From: Candidatus Pantoea varia
Lineage (GTDB): Bacteria > Pseudomonadota > Gammaproteobacteria > Enterobacterales > Enterobacteriaceae
Direction of reading: 5' to 3'
Assembly (NCBI RefSeq): GCF_900115075.1
Contig: NZ_FOVG01000001.1
Location: 62,001-126,000 of the forward strand
DNA length: 64,000 bases
Shown here piece after piece: positions 43,152-52,504 of the stretch (the stretch's first letter is position 1; each line of letters starts with the position of its first letter). Under the pieces are notes generated by a model, which worked only from the letters and a program-made list of their open reading frames with translations, was not told the DNA's origin and did not search any database. The translations under genes and the position numbers were made by a program.

Positions 43152-44312
43152 ATGAAATTACCGATTTACCTGGATTACGCCGCCACCACGCCGGCCGATC
43201 CGCGTGTGGCCAGCAAAATGATGCAGTTTCTGACGCTGGATGGCACGTTCGGTAATCCGGCCTCGCGATCGCACCGTTTTGGCTGGCAGTCTGAAGAAGC
43301 GGTTGATGTTGCGCGTAATCAGATCGCCGAACTGGTCAATGCCGATCCGCGCGAAATCGTTTTTACCTCTGGCGCCACTGAATCCGATAACCTCGCGATT
43401 AAAGGTGCAGCTCACGCTCATCAGGCGCGCGGCAAACATCTCATCACCAGCCAGACAGAACACAAAGCGGTGCTTGATAGCTGCCAGCAGCTTGAGCGTG
43501 AAGGCTTTGCTGTCACGTATCTTACCCCGGCGGCTAACGGCATTATCTCGCCTGACCAGCTGCGTGCGGCGCTGCGCGACGACACGATTCTGGTCACTCT
43601 GATGCACGTGAATAATGAAACCGGGGTGATTCAGGATATCGCCGCCTTTGGTGAAATTTGCCGCGAACGTGAGATTCTGTTCCATGTGGATGCCACCCAG
43701 AGCGTCGGCAAGTTACCTATCGATCTCAGCCAGTTGCCGGTCGATTTAATGTCCTTTTCTGCCCACAAACTCTATGGCCCGAAAGGCATCGGCGCACTCT
43801 ATGTCCGGCGTAAACCGCGTGTGCTGATCGCCGCGCAGATCCACGGCGGCGGACATGAACGCGGAATGCGCTCTGGAACATTGCCGGTGCATCAGATTGT
43901 CGGCATGGGTGAAGCCTATCGCATCGCAGCTGAAGAGCGCGAAACCGAGATGGTACGTCTGCAGGCTCTGAGCGATCGTCTGTGGCAGGGTATCAGTACA
44001 CTGCCTGGCGTCACCCTTAATGGCGATCATAACCTGCGCGCGCCGAACATTCTTAACCTCAGTTTCGCTGACGTTGAGGGCGAATCATTGATTATGGCGC
44101 TGAAAGATCTGGCCCTCTCTTCCGGCTCGGCCTGTACGTCCGCCAGCCTGGAACCTTCCTATGTTTTGCGCGCGCTGGGCCTGAGTGAAGAGCTGGCGCA
44201 CAGTTCGCTGCGCTTCTCGCTGGGACGTTTCACTACCGATGAAGAGATCGACTACGCCATTGCCCTGGTGCAGAAATCGGTGACCCGTCTGCGGGCCTTA
44301 ATGAAATCCTGA
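43152..44312 (+). CDS. iscS: Cysteine desulfurase IscS, C-terminally shortened
   Basis: PLP enzyme of 386 residues that takes sulfur from cysteine as a persulfide; E. coli IscS has 404. The PLP lysine ([12 protein letters not shown]) and the mobile active-site Cys loop ([21 protein letters not shown]) are intact, so catalysis should work. It aligns closely until [11 protein letters not shown], where E. coli continues for about 20 more residues (…PLWEMYKQGVDL…). That C-terminal part lies in the IscU-binding region. iscU, iscA, hscBA, fdx and iscX are missing and pepB follows after 161 bp. It probably serves tRNA thiolation and other sulfur acceptors. Confidence 0.95.
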   Translation: MKLPIYLDYAATTPADPRVASKMMQFLTLDGTFGNPASRSHRFGWQSEEAVDVARNQIAELVNADPREIVFTSGATESDNLAIKGAAHAHQARGKHLITSQTEHKAVLDSCQQLEREGFAVTYLTPAANGIISPDQLRAALRDDTILVTLMHVNNETGVIQDIAAFGEICREREILFHVDATQSVGKLPIDLSQLPVDLMSFSAHKLYGPKGIGALYVRRKPRVLIAAQIHGGGHERGMRSGTLPVHQIVGMGEAYRIAAEERETEMVRLQALSDRLWQGISTLPGVTLNGDHNLRAPNILNLSFADVEGESLIMALKDLALSSGSACTSASLEPSYVLRALGLSEELAHSSLRFSLGRFTTDEEIDYAIALVQKSVTRLRALMKS

Positions 44313-44473
44313 TACCCGGCGATAGTCCGGAAACTGCGCCAATATGGGCACTTCGCTGGCAACGCCCGGCGGAATCTGTTATCAGGTCTCTCTGCGAATT
44401 ACATTTAACATCTTATTAAAGCCGTTATAACAATCAGGCTGGATGAAACAGATAACGATTACGGAGCTTTTCG

Positions 44474-45760
44474 ATGACCACACAACCCATGAATATTACG
44501 CTTAGCAGCCAGCCCGCCGATGCGCGCTGGGGCGAGAAAGCGATTCTCAGCAGCAACGACAGCGGCATGACACTGCATCTGACCGGCGCGGATGCGCTGA
44601 ATACCATTCAGCGTGCGGCGCACAAAATCGACGGCCAGGGTATCCGCCATGTGGCGCTGACCGGCGAAGGCTGGCACCTTGAGCAGTGCTGGGCATTCTG
44701 GCAGGGCTTCCGTGGCCCGAAAGGCCAGCGTCAGGTTGAATGGCCAGAGCTGGGCGAACATGAGCAGGCGGAGTTTGATCGCCGTCTGAAAATTATCGAC
44801 TGGGTTCGCAACGTCATTAACCTGCCTGCAGAAGATCTGGGGCCGGAGCAGCTGGCGCACAATGCCGTCGACCTGATTAGTGAAGTAGGCGGTGACGCCG
44901 TCAGCTATCGCATTACCAAAGGCGATGAGCTGCGGGTGCAGGGTTATATGGGTCTGCATACCGTGGGACGCGGTTCAAATCGTCCGCCGGTCTATCTGGC
45001 GCTCGACTACAACCCGACCGGCGACGAGAATGCGCCGGTCTATGCCTGCCTGGTCGGTAAAGGCATCACCTTTGATACCGGCGGCTACAGCCTGAAGCAG
45101 AGCAGCTTTATGGACTCGATGAAGTCTGACATGGGCGGCGCGGCGACCGTTACTGGTGCACTGGCCATGGCGATTTCGCGCGGTCTTAACAAGCGCGTCA
45201 AACTCTACCTCTGCTGTGCCGATAACATGGTCAGCAGCAACGCCTTTAAACTGGGCGACATCATTCGCTATCGCAACGGCAAATCGGTGGAAGTGATGAA
45301 CACCGACGCGGAAGGCCGCCTGGTTCTGGCTGACGGTTTGATCGACGCCAGCGAGCAGAATCCGACGATGATCATCGACGCCGCAACGCTGACCGGCGCG
45401 GCTAAGACAGCGCTAGGCAACGATTACCATGCCCTGTTTACCTTTGATGATGTGATGGCGCAGTCGCTGATGGGTAGCGCGGTGAGTGAGAATGAACCAT
45501 TCTGGCGTCTGCCGCTGGCTGAGTTTCATCGCAGCCATCTGCCGTCTAACTTTGCCGATCTTAATAATATCGCCAGTCCGTCTCATGCGGCCGGTGCCAG
45601 CAGCGCGGCAGCGTTCCTGTCACACTTCGTCAGCAACTATCAGCAGGGCTGGCTGCACATCGACTGCTCCGCGACCTATCGCAAAGGCGCCGTTGATCAG
45701 TGGGCGGCGGGCGCAACAGGTCTTGGCGTGCGTACCCTCGCCAATCTGTTACTGAAATAA
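44474..45760 (+). CDS. pepB: Peptidase B (M17 leucyl aminopeptidase)
   Basis: Aminopeptidase of 428 residues (427 in E. coli). The metal-binding signature [16 protein letters not shown], with [14 protein letters not shown] and [17 protein letters not shown], is intact. It follows iscS directly; in E. coli it lies after iscX, so its presence here marks the join left by the missing isc genes. A 46-bp gap with a GAGGG ribosome site leads to sseB. Confidence 0.97.
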   Translation: MTTQPMNITLSSQPADARWGEKAILSSNDSGMTLHLTGADALNTIQRAAHKIDGQGIRHVALTGEGWHLEQCWAFWQGFRGPKGQRQVEWPELGEHEQAEFDRRLKIIDWVRNVINLPAEDLGPEQLAHNAVDLISEVGGDAVSYRITKGDELRVQGYMGLHTVGRGSNRPPVYLALDYNPTGDENAPVYACLVGKGITFDTGGYSLKQSSFMDSMKSDMGGAATVTGALAMAISRGLNKRVKLYLCCADNMVSSNAFKLGDIIRYRNGKSVEVMNTDAEGRLVLADGLIDASEQNPTMIIDAATLTGAAKTALGNDYHALFTFDDVMAQSLMGSAVSENEPFWRLPLAEFHRSHLPSNFADLNNIASPSHAAGASSAAAFLSHFVSNYQQGWLHIDCSATYRKGAVDQWAAGATGLGVRTLANLLLK

Positions 45761-45806
45761 GCCGATCCCAGCGGTGGCTGATGCTGCCGCTGTTCAGAGG
45801 GAAACT

Positions 45807-46571
45807 ATGAACCGTCTTGAAGAGGTGCTGAAGCTGGCGGCCACTGAGCCTGCCCATCGGCCCGAGTTTTTCCAACTGCTGCTGGAATCTGACGTCTTTG
45901 TTCCAGGCGAAAGCACCACGCAACAGCTTGATGCCAGCACACCCGTTGATCTGCAGCACTGGGAAAAAGAGGATGGCAGCAGCATCATTCCTTTTTTTAC
46001 GTCAGAAGAGGCGATGAGTGAAGCGGTGAGTGATGAACAGTCCTGGCTGCGTCTGCCGGTACGGACGCTGTTTGAGATTACGCGCGGCGAGACGCTGTTT
46101 CTCAATCCTAAACTGCCTTCCGGCAAAGAGTTTACTGCGGCCGAGATCACCCATCTGCTGGCTGAAGAGGGCAGTGCGCTAACCCAGCAAACCGTGCTCG
46201 AAGGCGGACAGTCACTGCTGCTCTCTGAGGTCGCTGAACCGCCTGCGCAGATGATCGATTCGCTGACTCAGCTGTTCAGCAAGCATAAGCAGGTGCGTCG
46301 GGCCTTTATCGCCAGCATTCGTGAGCGGGCCGACGAAGCGCCTAATCTGCTGATTGGCATTGAAGCGGACAGCAACATCGAGGCGATCATTCATGCGGCG
46401 GGCAGTGTGGCAACGGATACGTTGCCGGACGATGCGCCGGTGGATATCTGTGAAGTGACCCTGAACGATCGCGGCATCAGTCATTTCTTTACCGCACACA
46501 TCACACCCTTCTACGAACGTCGCTGGGGCAGTTTCCTGCGTGACTTCAAGGGCAGTGAGCGGATTATCTGA
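45807..46571 (+). CDS. sseB: SseB family protein
   Basis: Protein of 254 residues (258 in E. coli). ATG 45807 is chosen because homology and a GAGGG Shine-Dalgarno agree; the open frame extends to 45774. Conserved parts are ATEPAHRPEFF, LQHWEKEDGSSIIPFFTS, LLSEVAEPPAQMIDSL and HITPFYERRWGSFLRDFKGS. SseB was named for serine sensitivity enhancement in E. coli; its mechanism is unclear. It converges on sseA. Confidence 0.95.
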   Translation: MNRLEEVLKLAATEPAHRPEFFQLLLESDVFVPGESTTQQLDASTPVDLQHWEKEDGSSIIPFFTSEEAMSEAVSDEQSWLRLPVRTLFEITRGETLFLNPKLPSGKEFTAAEITHLLAEEGSALTQQTVLEGGQSLLLSEVAEPPAQMIDSLTQLFSKHKQVRRAFIASIRERADEAPNLLIGIEADSNIEAIIHAAGSVATDTLPDDAPVDICEVTLNDRGISHFFTAHITPFYERRWGSFLRDFKGSERII

Positions 46572-46586
46572 TTATCTGACGCACTC

Positions 46587-46620
46587 AAAAAAACAGGCGG
46601 CTCATGGGCCGCCTGTTTGT
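46587..46620. terminator. Terminator between sseB and sseA
   Basis: A perfect 11-bp stem (46591–46601 with 46608–46618), a 6-nt loop and A/T flanks; convergent genes. Confidence 0.87.
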
Positions 46621-47462
46621 TATTTCGCAATGGGTAAGTCGTCGCGACTGCCCCATTCGCCCCAGGACCCGTCATACAGCGTAGCATCCCGTACGCCCAG
46701 CGCGGTCAGCGCCAGAATCAACACCACCGCCGTCACGCCTGAGCCACAGCTGGCGACCACCGGCTGGGTAATATCGACGCCCGCATCGGCAAACAGCCTG
46801 CGCAGTTCTGCTTCCGGCTTGAGTTTTCCCTGCTCAACCAGCGTATTCCACGGCACGTTAAGACTGTTGGGAATATGTCCGCGATGCAGTCCGGGACGCG
46901 GCTCGTCCACTTCAGCGTTAAAGCGATTAGCGGCACGCGCATCAACAATCTGTGCGCCGCCTTCATGGCTGATCAGCAGCACATCCGTCAGGCGTTTCAC
47001 CCGGCTTTCATCCGCGTGCGCCTCAAACTCACCTTCCGGCAGATTCACTTCGCCCGTTGCCAGCGCAAAACCGGCTTCTTTCCAGCCCTGCAAACCTCCG
47101 CTAAGAATCGACACCTGAGCCACACCAAAGGTCTTCAGCATCCACCAGGCGCGCGGCGCGGAAAAGAGATTGCCCTCATCATAGACGACCAGGTGCTTAT
47201 CACTGCTGACGCCCAGCTCTCGCATCGCGACGGCAAAGGTCTCGGCGCGCGGCAGCATATGTGGATAAGGGCTGGTGTGATCGGAAAGCGCTTCAATATC
47301 GAAGTAAGGGGCGTCGGGTAAATGACCCGCCAGATATTCAGCCTGGATATCGCGAACCGCTTCCATCCCGGGTGGCAACAAACGTGCATCCAGCACCTGA
47401 AGCCGCTCATCGTTATAGTGCTCTTGTAACCAGTCGGCGGACACAAACAGTGGCGTCGTCAT
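46620..47462 (-). CDS. sseA: 3-mercaptopyruvate sulfurtransferase
   Basis: Tandem-rhodanese enzyme of 280 residues (281 in E. coli) that moves sulfur from 3-mercaptopyruvate to thiols or cyanide and can yield sulfide. The N-terminal rhodanese domain is inactive; the C-terminal loop CGSGVTA has the catalytic Cys at residue 239. Its position next to a reduced isc locus is conserved synteny, not a new arrangement. Confidence 0.97.
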   Translation of the reverse strand: MTTPLFVSADWLQEHYNDERLQVLDARLLPPGMEAVRDIQAEYLAGHLPDAPYFDIEALSDHTSPYPHMLPRAETFAVAMRELGVSSDKHLVVYDEGNLFSAPRAWWMLKTFGVAQVSILSGGLQGWKEAGFALATGEVNLPEGEFEAHADESRVKRLTDVLLISHEGGAQIVDARAANRFNAEVDEPRPGLHRGHIPNSLNVPWNTLVEQGKLKPEAELRRLFADAGVDITQPVVASCGSGVTAVVLILALTALGVRDATLYDGSWGEWGSRDDLPIAK

Positions 47463-47608
47463 AACAACCTCATCTCAGCAATCTGTCATACCAGTGTCAG
47501 GGAATGTGCGCACCATCTCAAGAGAAGCGTTGATTAAATGCGACCATTGATATGAAATTGCGCGGCGTAATCAAATGACACTCCCTGCGTCCCGGTGAAG
47601 GAACTACC

Positions 47609-50600
47609 ATGAAGAAACGCACTACCCAGCTGCTGCTCAGTATGCTGATCGGTGGCTCGCTGCTCTCAGCGACCCTGTTACCTGTTTTGCCTCTCCAGGC
47701 GGCAGAGGCACCCGCAACCGCCCAGGTCAGCAAACCGCTGACGATTATCGATCTCTCGGAACTGCAGATCGAGGGTGCCGCTGCGCTGGTCTTAAGCTTC
47801 AGTCAGCCGCTGGATGACAAACAGGATATCGCGCAAAAAGTCAGGCTGACCGACGATAAACAGGGGCGGGTGGATGGCGGCTGGGAGCTATCCGCTAACC
47901 GCAAAACGTTGCGTTTCCGTCATCCTGAACCATCGCGTCACTTCACCGTCACAGTGGATGCGGGACTGCGCGCGGCCAGCGGTGAGATGCTCGCCGACGA
48001 TTACAGCCAGAAAATTGCCACCAGTGATATCCAGCCGATGGTGGGGTTTGCCAGTCGCGGATCACTGCTGCCGCTGCGTATCACGCAGGGACTGCCGGTG
48101 CTGGCGCTGAATGTTGACCAGGTCGATGTCGATTTCTTCCGCATTAAGAATGCCGGCCTGGCAGAATTTCTCTCGCAGTGGAATTACGGCAACAACCTCT
48201 CCAGCTGGCAGTCACAGGATCTGCTGAAAAGCAGCCAGCTGGTCTATTCCGGTCGCTTTGAGCTTAACCCGGCGCGTAACACCCGCGAAAAATTGCAGCT
48301 GCCGATGAGTGACATTACCGCTCTGCAGGAGCCGGGCGTCTATCTGGCGGTGATGAAGCAGGCCGGAACTTATCGCTACAGCCAGCCCGCCACGCTTTTC
48401 ACCCTGAGTGACATTGGCCTCTCTTTGCATCGCTTCCCGACGCAGTTCGAACTGTTCGCCCAGAGCCTGGCAAATGGCCAGCCGCTTTCCGGTGTCAGCG
48501 TCAGGTTGCTGGATGCGAAAGGGCAGGTGCTGCAGAGCGGGACCAGTGACAACACCGGTCATCTGCGTCTCAGGGCGGATGAAAAAGGCAAAATCCTGCT
48601 GGCTGTGCAGGGTGAACAGACCTCGATGATCGACCTGGCGCGTCCGGCGCTGGATCTCGCTGAGTTTCCGGTTGCCGGACCGCAGGGCTATGACAAACAG
48701 CTGTTTGTCTTTGGGCCGCGCGATATTTATCGTCCGGGCGAAATCGTCATCGTCAATGCACTGCTTCGTGATGCCGACGGACACCCGTTGCCCGTCCAGC
48801 CGATAAAAGCGGAACTGGTGCAGCCCGATGGCCAGGTAATGCGAACCTTTGTCTGGCAGCCTGAAGCGGGACTCTACCAGCAGCGACTGGCACTGCCAGT
48901 GTCCGCCATGACCGGCGACTGGATGCTGCGACTCAATACCGGCGATAACCTCAAACGCGAATGGACGTTTCATGTCGAAGATTTTCTGCCGGAACGCATG
49001 GCATTAACCCTGAAAAACGATCCTCAGCCGCAGCCTGCTGATGCCAGCGTTGAGTTCGGTATTGAGGGGCGCTACCTCTATGGCGCACCTGCCGCGGGTA
49101 ACACGCTACAGGGGCAACTCTATCTGCGACCGGCACGCGAAGCGGTAGCTGCACTGCCGGGCTACCAGTTTGGTGACATCACCGAAGAGGGATTAAAACG
49201 CACCCTGGATGAAGTGGACCTCAAGCTCGATGCCAGCGGTAAAGCGCAGCTCTCGGTAGAGAGTCAGTGGGATCAGCTGCATTCTCCGCTCAACCTGATC
49301 CTGCAGGCCAGCCTGCTGGAGACCGGTGGTCGACCGGTCATCCGTCGGGCTACCCAGTCAATCTGGCCCGCTGAAGCCCTGCCGGGTATCCGGCCGCTGT
49401 TCGGTAACAAGGCCGTTTATGACTACCGCAGTGACAGCTATCACGACGAGCCTACTGTACCGGAAGAGAGCCTGGCCGAATTCGACATTGTCTATGCCAA
49501 TAGTCAGGGCAAAAAACTGGCGGCAGACAAGCTGGATGTGCGTCTGATCCGTGAACGCCGTGATTACTACTGGAGCTTCTCTGACAGCGAAGGCTGGCAG
49601 TCGCAGTATGGCAGTCAGGATCTGCAGGAAGATGAACGCGCCATCTCTGTCCCGGCTGACGGCAGCACCAAAGTCAGCTTCCCGGTCGAGTGGGGCCACT
49701 ACCGGCTGGAAGTACAGGCGGGCGAGAAGATCGTCAGCAGCGTGCGGTTCCAGGCCGGTTATGACTGGCAGGACAATACCAACGGCACGGGCGCATTGCG
49801 CCCCGATCAGGTCAGACTGAAGCTGGACAAAGCGGCTTATCAGCCGGGCGACACCGTGCATCTGCAGGTTGAGTCTCCGGCTGCAGGTAAAGGCTACCTG
49901 ATGGTGGAGTCGAGCAGCGGCACGCTCTGGTGGCAACCGCTGACCGTACCAAAGGGCGGCACAACGGTGGATGTCCCTGTTGCTGAGAGCTGGCGGCGTC
50001 ACGATCTCTACTTCAGCGCCATCGTGGTCCGTGACGGCGATAAGGTCAGTGGCGCAACGCCAAAACGCGCGGTGGGGCTGTTGCATCTGCCGATGGCGAC
50101 AGAGGCGCGCCGCTTAAACCTGACGCTGGATGCACCCGATAAAATCCGTCCTGAGCACGTTTTGACGGTCAAGGTTCACGCCAGTCGTGACGGCGGTCCG
50201 CTGCCAGAAAAAGTGAATGTGCTGCTGTCAGCCGTGGATAGCGGCGTACTGAGCGTGACAGATTTTAAAACGCCCGATCCGTGGCAGGCTTTCTTTGGCC
50301 GTAAACGCTACAACGTCGATCAGTACGATGTCTTTGGTCAGCTAATCGAAGGCGGGGGCCGGCTGGCGGCACTGCGTTTTGGTGGTGATGGCGAGGATGA
50401 ATCGATGACGCGGGGCGGTAAAAAGCCGGTGACGCACGTCAATATCGTCGCGCAGCAGTTGCAGGCGGTGACGCTGGATAAAGAGGGCAACGGATCGATT
50501 ACGCTGCCGATCCCGGCGTTTAACGGCGAACTGCGGCTGATGACTCAGGCCTGGAGCGATGACAGCTTCGGTGCGGCAGAGCGCAAACTGGTGGTCGCGG

Positions 50601-52504
50601 CGCCGCTGATCAGCGAACTGGCTACGCCGCGTTTCCTTGCCAGCGGCGATTCGGCCTCCCTGGCGCTGGATCTCACTAACCTGACCGACCTGCCGCAAAC
50701 CCTGAAAGTCGATGTGACCAGCAGTGGCTTAGTGGATCTGGCCGGTGCGGCCAGCCAGAGCGTGACGCTGGCCAAAGGTGCACACACCACACTGCAGATT
50801 CCGGTCACGGCGAAAACCGGCTTTGGTGATGGCGAGATTGCGGTGCAGATTTCCGGTCTTAACCTGCCGGGTGAGCAGGTGAAGCCCGGCAAACAGCAGT
50901 GGAAAATCGGCGTCAGACCACCTTATCCGGCCCTGACGCTGAACTTTGATGCTGTCATCACTCCCGATCAGCCCTGGCAGGTCGCGGCAGCTTCGCTGAC
51001 GGGCCTGGATGCGCAGACGCTGAGTGGACAGCTGACGCTGAGCAATCGCCCGCCGCTGAACATCGCCAGCTATATCAGTGCGCTTTACGCCTATCCCTAC
51101 GGCTGTCTGGAACAGACTACCAGCGGGCTCTGGCCTTCGCTCTACACCAGCCATGCTGAGCTGACCGCCATGGGCATTAAAACCAGCAGCGATGAAGCGC
51201 GTCGGGCAGCCGTCGATACCGGCATCGCCCGTCTGGCAGGCATGCAACGGGCCAACGGCAGCTTTGGACTGTGGGATAAACAGAGTGAAGAGGAGTTCTG
51301 GCTGACGCCTTACGTGACGGACTTCCTGCTGCGTGCCAGTGAGGCGGGTTATGCGCTGCCGGATAATGTGGTTGATCGCGCTAACGCACGGCTGCTGCGC
51401 TACCTGCAGGATCCATCGCAGATTAGCGGCGGCGGCAATGACGACAATGCCGCGCTGCAGTTCAGCGTGCAGGCTTACGCCGGACTGGTGCTGGCGCGTC
51501 AGCAGCGCGCGCCACTGGGTGCACTGCGTGCATTGTATGAAAAACGTGAGAAAGCCCGCTCTGGCCTGGCGCTGATGCAGCTGGGTGTTGCGCTGAAGCT
51601 GATGGGTGACGGGCAGCGCGCGTCGCTTGCGATCATGCAGGGTGCCACGCTGACGCGTTCAGACAAAGAGTGGTACGGCGACTATGGCAGCACGGTGCGC
51701 GATGAGGGAATGATGATTGCCCTGTTAGCCGGGAATAAGCTGCAGCCTGATTTGCAGAATAGTCTGCTGCTGTCGCTGTCCAAAGAGGTCAGGGGCAAAC
51801 GCTGGTTCTCGACCCAGGAAAATAACGCGCTTTATCTGGCTGCTCATACCCTGCAACATGCGCAGGGCGGAAGCTGGCAGGCGCTGCTTTCGGGCAATCC
51901 ACAGCCACTGCAGGGCGATGCACCGCTGAATAAAGGGTTGGGGGCTGAGCGACTGTTGCAGGGCTTAGCCATCAGTAATCCGGGCAGTGCGCCGTTGTAT
52001 GGTCGTCTGGACGTCACCGGTTATCCGCTGGCCGCGCCTCAGCCTGAGAGCAATGTGCTCGGGATAAAACGTGAATACTTCACCCTGGATGGCAAAGCCG
52101 CCGATCTCAATAATCTGCGTAGCGGTGAGTTGCTGGTGGTCCGTCTGACCGTCTCCTCGAAACGCAGCATCAGCGATGCGCTGGTGGTGGATCTGCTGCC
52201 TGCCGGTCTTGAGCTGGAAAACCAGAATCTGGCCGACAGCAGCGCCAGCCTCGGTGACAGTGCGGATGCGCTGAAGGAAAGCATGGGTGACATGCAACAG
52301 GCTGACATCAGGCACATTGAGTTCCGGGACGATCGCTTTGTTGCGGCGCTGGCGGTAGAGACTTATCGTCCCGCCACGCTGATCTATCTGGCGCGGGCGG
52401 TCACGCCGGGTCGCTACCTGATGCCGCCGCCGCAGGTGGAGTCGATGTATGTGCCGGAGTGGCGCGCTACCGGCAGTACGCCGCCGCAGCTGCATATCCA
52501 GTAA
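47609..52504 (+). CDS. yfhM: Bacterial alpha-2-macroglobulin YfhM (no lipobox)
   Basis: Protein of 1631 residues (1653 in E. coli). MG and bait regions precede the thioester motif YGCLEQTTSG (Cys ~1166) and an alpha/alpha toroid domain. Such proteins trap proteases that breach the outer membrane and work with PbpC. The E. coli protein is a lipoprotein with a lipobox. Here the N-terminus (MKKRTTQLLLSMLIGGSLL…LPLQAAEA) has no Cys in the first 60 residues and instead a standard signal peptidase I site after LQA or AAEA. It would thus be soluble in the periplasm. It is coupled to pbpC. Confidence 0.95.
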   Translation: MKKRTTQLLLSMLIGGSLLSATLLPVLPLQAAEAPATAQVSKPLTIIDLSELQIEGAAALVLSFSQPLDDKQDIAQKVRLTDDKQGRVDGGWELSANRKTLRFRHPEPSRHFTVTVDAGLRAASGEMLADDYSQKIATSDIQPMVGFASRGSLLPLRITQGLPVLALNVDQVDVDFFRIKNAGLAEFLSQWNYGNNLSSWQSQDLLKSSQLVYSGRFELNPARNTREKLQLPMSDITALQEPGVYLAVMKQAGTYRYSQPATLFTLSDIGLSLHRFPTQFELFAQSLANGQPLSGVSVRLLDAKGQVLQSGTSDNTGHLRLRADEKGKILLAVQGEQTSMIDLARPALDLAEFPVAGPQGYDKQLFVFGPRDIYRPGEIVIVNALLRDADGHPLPVQPIKAELVQPDGQVMRTFVWQPEAGLYQQRLALPVSAMTGDWMLRLNTGDNLKREWTFHVEDFLPERMALTLKNDPQPQPADASVEFGIEGRYLYGAPAAGNTLQGQLYLRPAREAVAALPGYQFGDITEEGLKRTLDEVDLKLDASGKAQLSVESQWDQLHSPLNLILQASLLETGGRPVIRRATQSIWPAEALPGIRPLFGNKAVYDYRSDSYHDEPTVPEESLAEFDIVYANSQGKKLAADKLDVRLIRERRDYYWSFSDSEGWQSQYGSQDLQEDERAISVPADGSTKVSFPVEWGHYRLEVQAGEKIVSSVRFQAGYDWQDNTNGTGALRPDQVRLKLDKAAYQPGDTVHLQVESPAAGKGYLMVESSSGTLWWQPLTVPKGGTTVDVPVAESWRRHDLYFSAIVVRDGDKVSGATPKRAVGLLHLPMATEARRLNLTLDAPDKIRPEHVLTVKVHASRDGGPLPEKVNVLLSAVDSGVLSVTDFKTPDPWQAFFGRKRYNVDQYDVFGQLIEGGGRLAALRFGGDGEDESMTRGGKKPVTHVNIVAQQLQAVTLDKEGNGSITLPIPAFNGELRLMTQAWSDDSFGAAERKLVVAAPLISELATPRFLASGDSASLALDLTNLTDLPQTLKVDVTSSGLVDLAGAASQSVTLAKGAHTTLQIPVTAKTGFGDGEIAVQISGLNLPGEQVKPGKQQWKIGVRPPYPALTLNFDAVITPDQPWQVAAASLTGLDAQTLSGQLTLSNRPPLNIASYISALYAYPYGCLEQTTSGLWPSLYTSHAELTAMGIKTSSDEARRAAVDTGIARLAGMQRANGSFGLWDKQSEEEFWLTPYVTDFLLRASEAGYALPDNVVDRANARLLRYLQDPSQISGGGNDDNAALQFSVQAYAGLVLARQQRAPLGALRALYEKREKARSGLALMQLGVALKLMGDGQRASLAIMQGATLTRSDKEWYGDYGSTVRDEGMMIALLAGNKLQPDLQNSLLLSLSKEVRGKRWFSTQENNALYLAAHTLQHAQGGSWQALLSGNPQPLQGDAPLNKGLGAERLLQGLAISNPGSAPLYGRLDVTGYPLAAPQPESNVLGIKREYFTLDGKAADLNNLRSGELLVVRLTVSSKRSISDALVVDLLPAGLELENQNLADSSASLGDSADALKESMGDMQQADIRHIEFRDDRFVAALAVETYRPATLIYLARAVTPGRYLMPPPQVESMYVPEWRATGSTPPQLHIQ

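Noticed and set aside
44313..44473. Remnants of iscU–iscX between iscS and pepB
   Set aside because: I read all frames of the 161-bp gap and saw no iscU- or iscX-like segment, so the deletion looks clean.
48212..48973. A 253-codon open frame on the minus strand opposite yfhM
   Set aside because: It lies fully inside a gene with clear homology, has no ribosome-binding site, and has the composition of a complementary shadow of high-GC codons.
49358..50086. A 242-codon minus-strand open frame opposite yfhM
   Set aside because: Same reasons: complete overlap with the alpha-2-macroglobulin coding sequence and no recognisable protein features.
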